From assembly GCA_032622095.1 (NCBI GenBank), contig CP136066.1, positions 207,664,978 to 207,728,977 on the forward strand: a DNA stretch of 64,000 nt, in the 5' to 3' direction. Made by a program: the position numbers and the translations under genes. This DNA is from Siphonodentalium dalli (lineage: Eukaryota > Mollusca > Scaphopoda > Gadilida > Siphonodentaliidae). The notes under the pieces were generated by a model. That model saw nothing but the letters and a program-made list of their open reading frames with translations. It had not been told where the DNA came from and did no database searches. This document shows positions 61,727 through 64,000 of the stretch, in pieces; position 1 is the first letter of the stretch; each line of letters opens with the position of its first letter.

Positions 61727-61806
61727 CTGCAAGTCAAGAACAGAAAAATAGTATCAAGTTTATAAGACAGAATCAAAATAGAGATGTGACTGTCCCATTA
61801 TGGGAC

Positions 61807-63492
61807 TAAGGCCAAAAAAAAAACATGTCTGTTTCCGATAACATGGGGAATTTTTTCCAGGTACTAGTAGGCAGGCAGGGTTTTTTTTTTTTACACCTTT
61901 TTTTTTTTTTTAACCGGCCATTTGAAAGTGATAAAATAGTGTAGTACACCCTTTTAACATGTATTATAAAATTGGCATGCTTTAAACATGCTAACTGGTA
62001 ATATATTATGCAGCTTGCTGGACTATTATGTCATGTATTAGGTGTTAAAGATATTTTCTAGCTCTAGTATGTGCTCCAGTATGAAAATTCAATGTATTAG
62101 GCTATGGCCATGGGTTTAGAGTTATTCCTCTTACATACATGTAGTCCATGCAGCTACCAGCCCACAATGCAACAGTAGCATCTGATACCTTTATTTACAA
62201 ATTGCATGTGACCAGAACAATGTTACTGACTGTTCTTGGATATGCAGGAATAAACATGTTTTGTTCCAATCTTCCCCTGAATATCTCTGGTGTAGATTGG
62301 ATCTGAGTTTACACATTTTATGCCATTAATCTATGCATCACTGCCGACGCAATTTTCCAGGTGTTGGGTGTTGAAAGAGGGATCGTTTTATGGAATAAAT
62401 ACTTGCCATTTCAATAAAACATATTGTATTTTCATCCCCTGTTATTTCTCTTCATAGATGATCATTATTTTCAGTGACAACTTGTCCATATTACTAAATC
62501 ACTAAATTGTATTGTGGTCTAAAGTCACCTTTTTGTCCGACTTATTTTGTTTCAATCCCGGAAAGTTTTAAATAGCAGAATTGATTACCTGCCAACTTTC
62601 AGTGTAATTAACAGCAAGTTATCAAATAATCCTTACAGTACATGTACGGTATGCACATCAGATGATCATAAATGCGTGTTTAATACTTGCATACAGTGCG
62701 AGTTGTTTCTATCAGTGGTACCTGCTACTTGGTCGGAAAACATCAAAGAGAGTCTGTCGTAAATAGTTACACAGAGTTTATTCAGGTGACCCACTGATGC
62801 GTTTGGTTGGTGACACAGTGACCCAGTTGTTGTGTCATTCATATAAACAGACAGTTGTTTATTTAAAGTGGGTTAAAATCGGGTTTATGTGAATATTCAA
62901 GGATGCCAATGCATTTTAATCTTTGATGACAATTTCGTCTTGTCAATGGTGATGGTGAGTTCGGCTTGTGACGACACTAATTTCCAGGACTGATAACGTA
63001 ATACGGACTGTCATTTCCCGCCAAAAACGCACATGCTTTTCACTGTTTAATTTTGTCGCGAACAGATGGTCTTTCAGGCAAGTTTTGCCCCAATTAGGCG
63101 AAGGAAGTTAAGGGAGCTACCGGTATAATTAATACATTGTACTTTTTAAAATACACAGCAGTGTACACAGCCCACAAAAGACGGGGGGATTTCCGTAGTG
63201 ACTCGTTAGGGTAGAGTTTGATTTACGCCACGGTATTCACTGCGTAGCATGGCTGACCTAGTTGTCTTATTTATATCAAGAATGCGCGATCGCGCACATA
63301 GCCTACACATGCGTCAGGTGTGTATGCGATTGGTGGTTAGTTCTGCTGTTGGCATTCGGAAAACCATAGCCATTAACTCAGACAGACAGGTTACTATGGA
63401 CTTCATGAAAAAAAAATAAAAAATTGAGGCCGGCAAGAAAATCTCAGCCAGGCCGGGTACCGGAAACAGAGACGTTTTTGTTTTTGGCCTAA
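61807..63492. mobile_element. Candidate TIR element with TAAGGCCAAAAAAA ends
   Basis: Left TAAGGCCAAAAAAAAAAC, then TGTCTGTTTCCGATAAC. Right is the approximate inverse CGGAAACAGAGACG, then TTTTTGTTTTTGGCCTAA. Same terminus class as 33058-33707. The interior shows no transposase. It could instead contain the upstream part of MRCK intron and regulatory DNA between two unrelated AGGCC ends. Confidence 0.5.
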
Positions 63493-63895
63493 CCCCCCAA
63501 TTTTTTAGAGACTGTTTTATTTAGTAGCTTGGGCTGCAGTTTTTTTTTGGCACAAATACAACTACATTTTCGTTTCGGGTTTTGTTTTCACTGTGAGTGT
63601 GAAATGAGACTTCCATACTACGGTAAAGTTACTATCATGCCGGTAGGCATATCCAAGTAGGAAACAAGCGACTTTGCACCATTTGCTTACAAAATACATG
63701 CAATGCAGTGAATGCACTGGATTTAACTTCAAAATTGACTGATTTATAAAACAATGAAAATATCCTTCTTACATGTATGTGGCGTTGATATCAAATTGAA
63801 TGGATTCAACCATTTTGAAGGAGGTTCAAGAATGAATTATTATCAGTAGGTGTTATTATTCAACACAGTTGGCCAGTGAGTTGGGAAGACACTGT

Positions 63896-64000
63896 TTAAC
63901 CCTTTAAAGACTGGATTTTTTCAAAAACCCTGTGCCATTGCATTCCTTATATATGCAAGTTGCCCATAGGGCGCCAAGCCTACATGTACTGTACATGTAT
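63896..64000. mobile_element. TTAA foldback element family B, cut by window end
   Basis: TTTAACCCTTTAAAGACTGG then CCCTGTGCCATTGCATTCCT and an inverse-arm beginning. Truncated by the right edge. Confidence 0.6.

Noticed and set aside
63011-63026. An E2F-like TTTCCCGCC motif
   Set aside because: A single short match in a region without an identified transcription start. Expected by chance at this scale.
1-64000. tRNA, rRNA or snRNA genes
   Set aside because: I saw no A/B-box pair with a cloverleaf or any conserved rRNA/snRNA segment. A covariance-model scan would be needed to exclude short ones.

Overview
The window is eukaryotic genomic DNA: one very large, intron-rich gene on the minus strand, with introns packed with short inverted-repeat transposons, three long minisatellites and a few decayed larger transposons. 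GT-AG introns, low gene density and abundant TTAA-, TA- and 8-bp-target-site elements point to an animal. The many TACCCCC-type and ACGG-type dispersed repeats suggest a marine invertebrate, possibly a mollusc or other lophotrochozoan. That taxonomic guess is inference only.

The gene is an MRCK (myotonic dystrophy kinase-related Cdc42-binding kinase; CDC42BPA/CDC42BPB in vertebrates, gek in flies). I could place 31 consecutive coding exons between 61726 and 1093, reading leftward. Every junction keeps the frame, giving 4041 nt, about 1347 codons. In order they encode the AGC-type kinase domain (exons 1-7), the kinase tail (8-9), a long coiled coil including the KELK-like and DMPK-type coil segments (10-21), a Ser/Pro-rich linker plus C1 zinc finger (22-23), a PH domain (24-27) and the first part of the CNH (citron homology) domain (28-31). 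The N-terminus with the start codon lies right of 61726 and was not found. The rest of CNH and the Cdc42-binding CRIB motif lie left of position 1.

The intron contents by region are as follows. 0-9 kb: palindromic TTAA elements, a 30-bp repeat that multiplies a splice donor, and a 50-bp satellite. 10-25 kb: foldback elements, a foldback element that carries a copy of part of exon 24, and a 58-bp satellite. 25-41 kb: three hAT-type elements with exact 8-bp target duplications, one retaining a BED-finger fragment, then a shrunken transposase-like ORF. 42-47 kb: a 48-bp satellite of about 89 units that starts at the donor of exon 11 and stays open in that exon's frame. 47-60 kb: more foldback elements, a local tandem/inverted duplication and ACGG-rich repeats. 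60-61.4 kb: a 5'-truncated non-LTR retrotransposon. 61.8-63.5 kb: a terminal-inverted-repeat element.

The most noteworthy signals are the exon-24 fragment inside a foldback element, the multiplied in-frame splice donor in CNH exon 30, the in-frame 4.3-kb satellite abutting exon 11, and a shared TATATAAG-bearing hairpin core found in at least three TTAA-ended element families. No RNA gene, CRISPR array or prokaryotic feature was seen.
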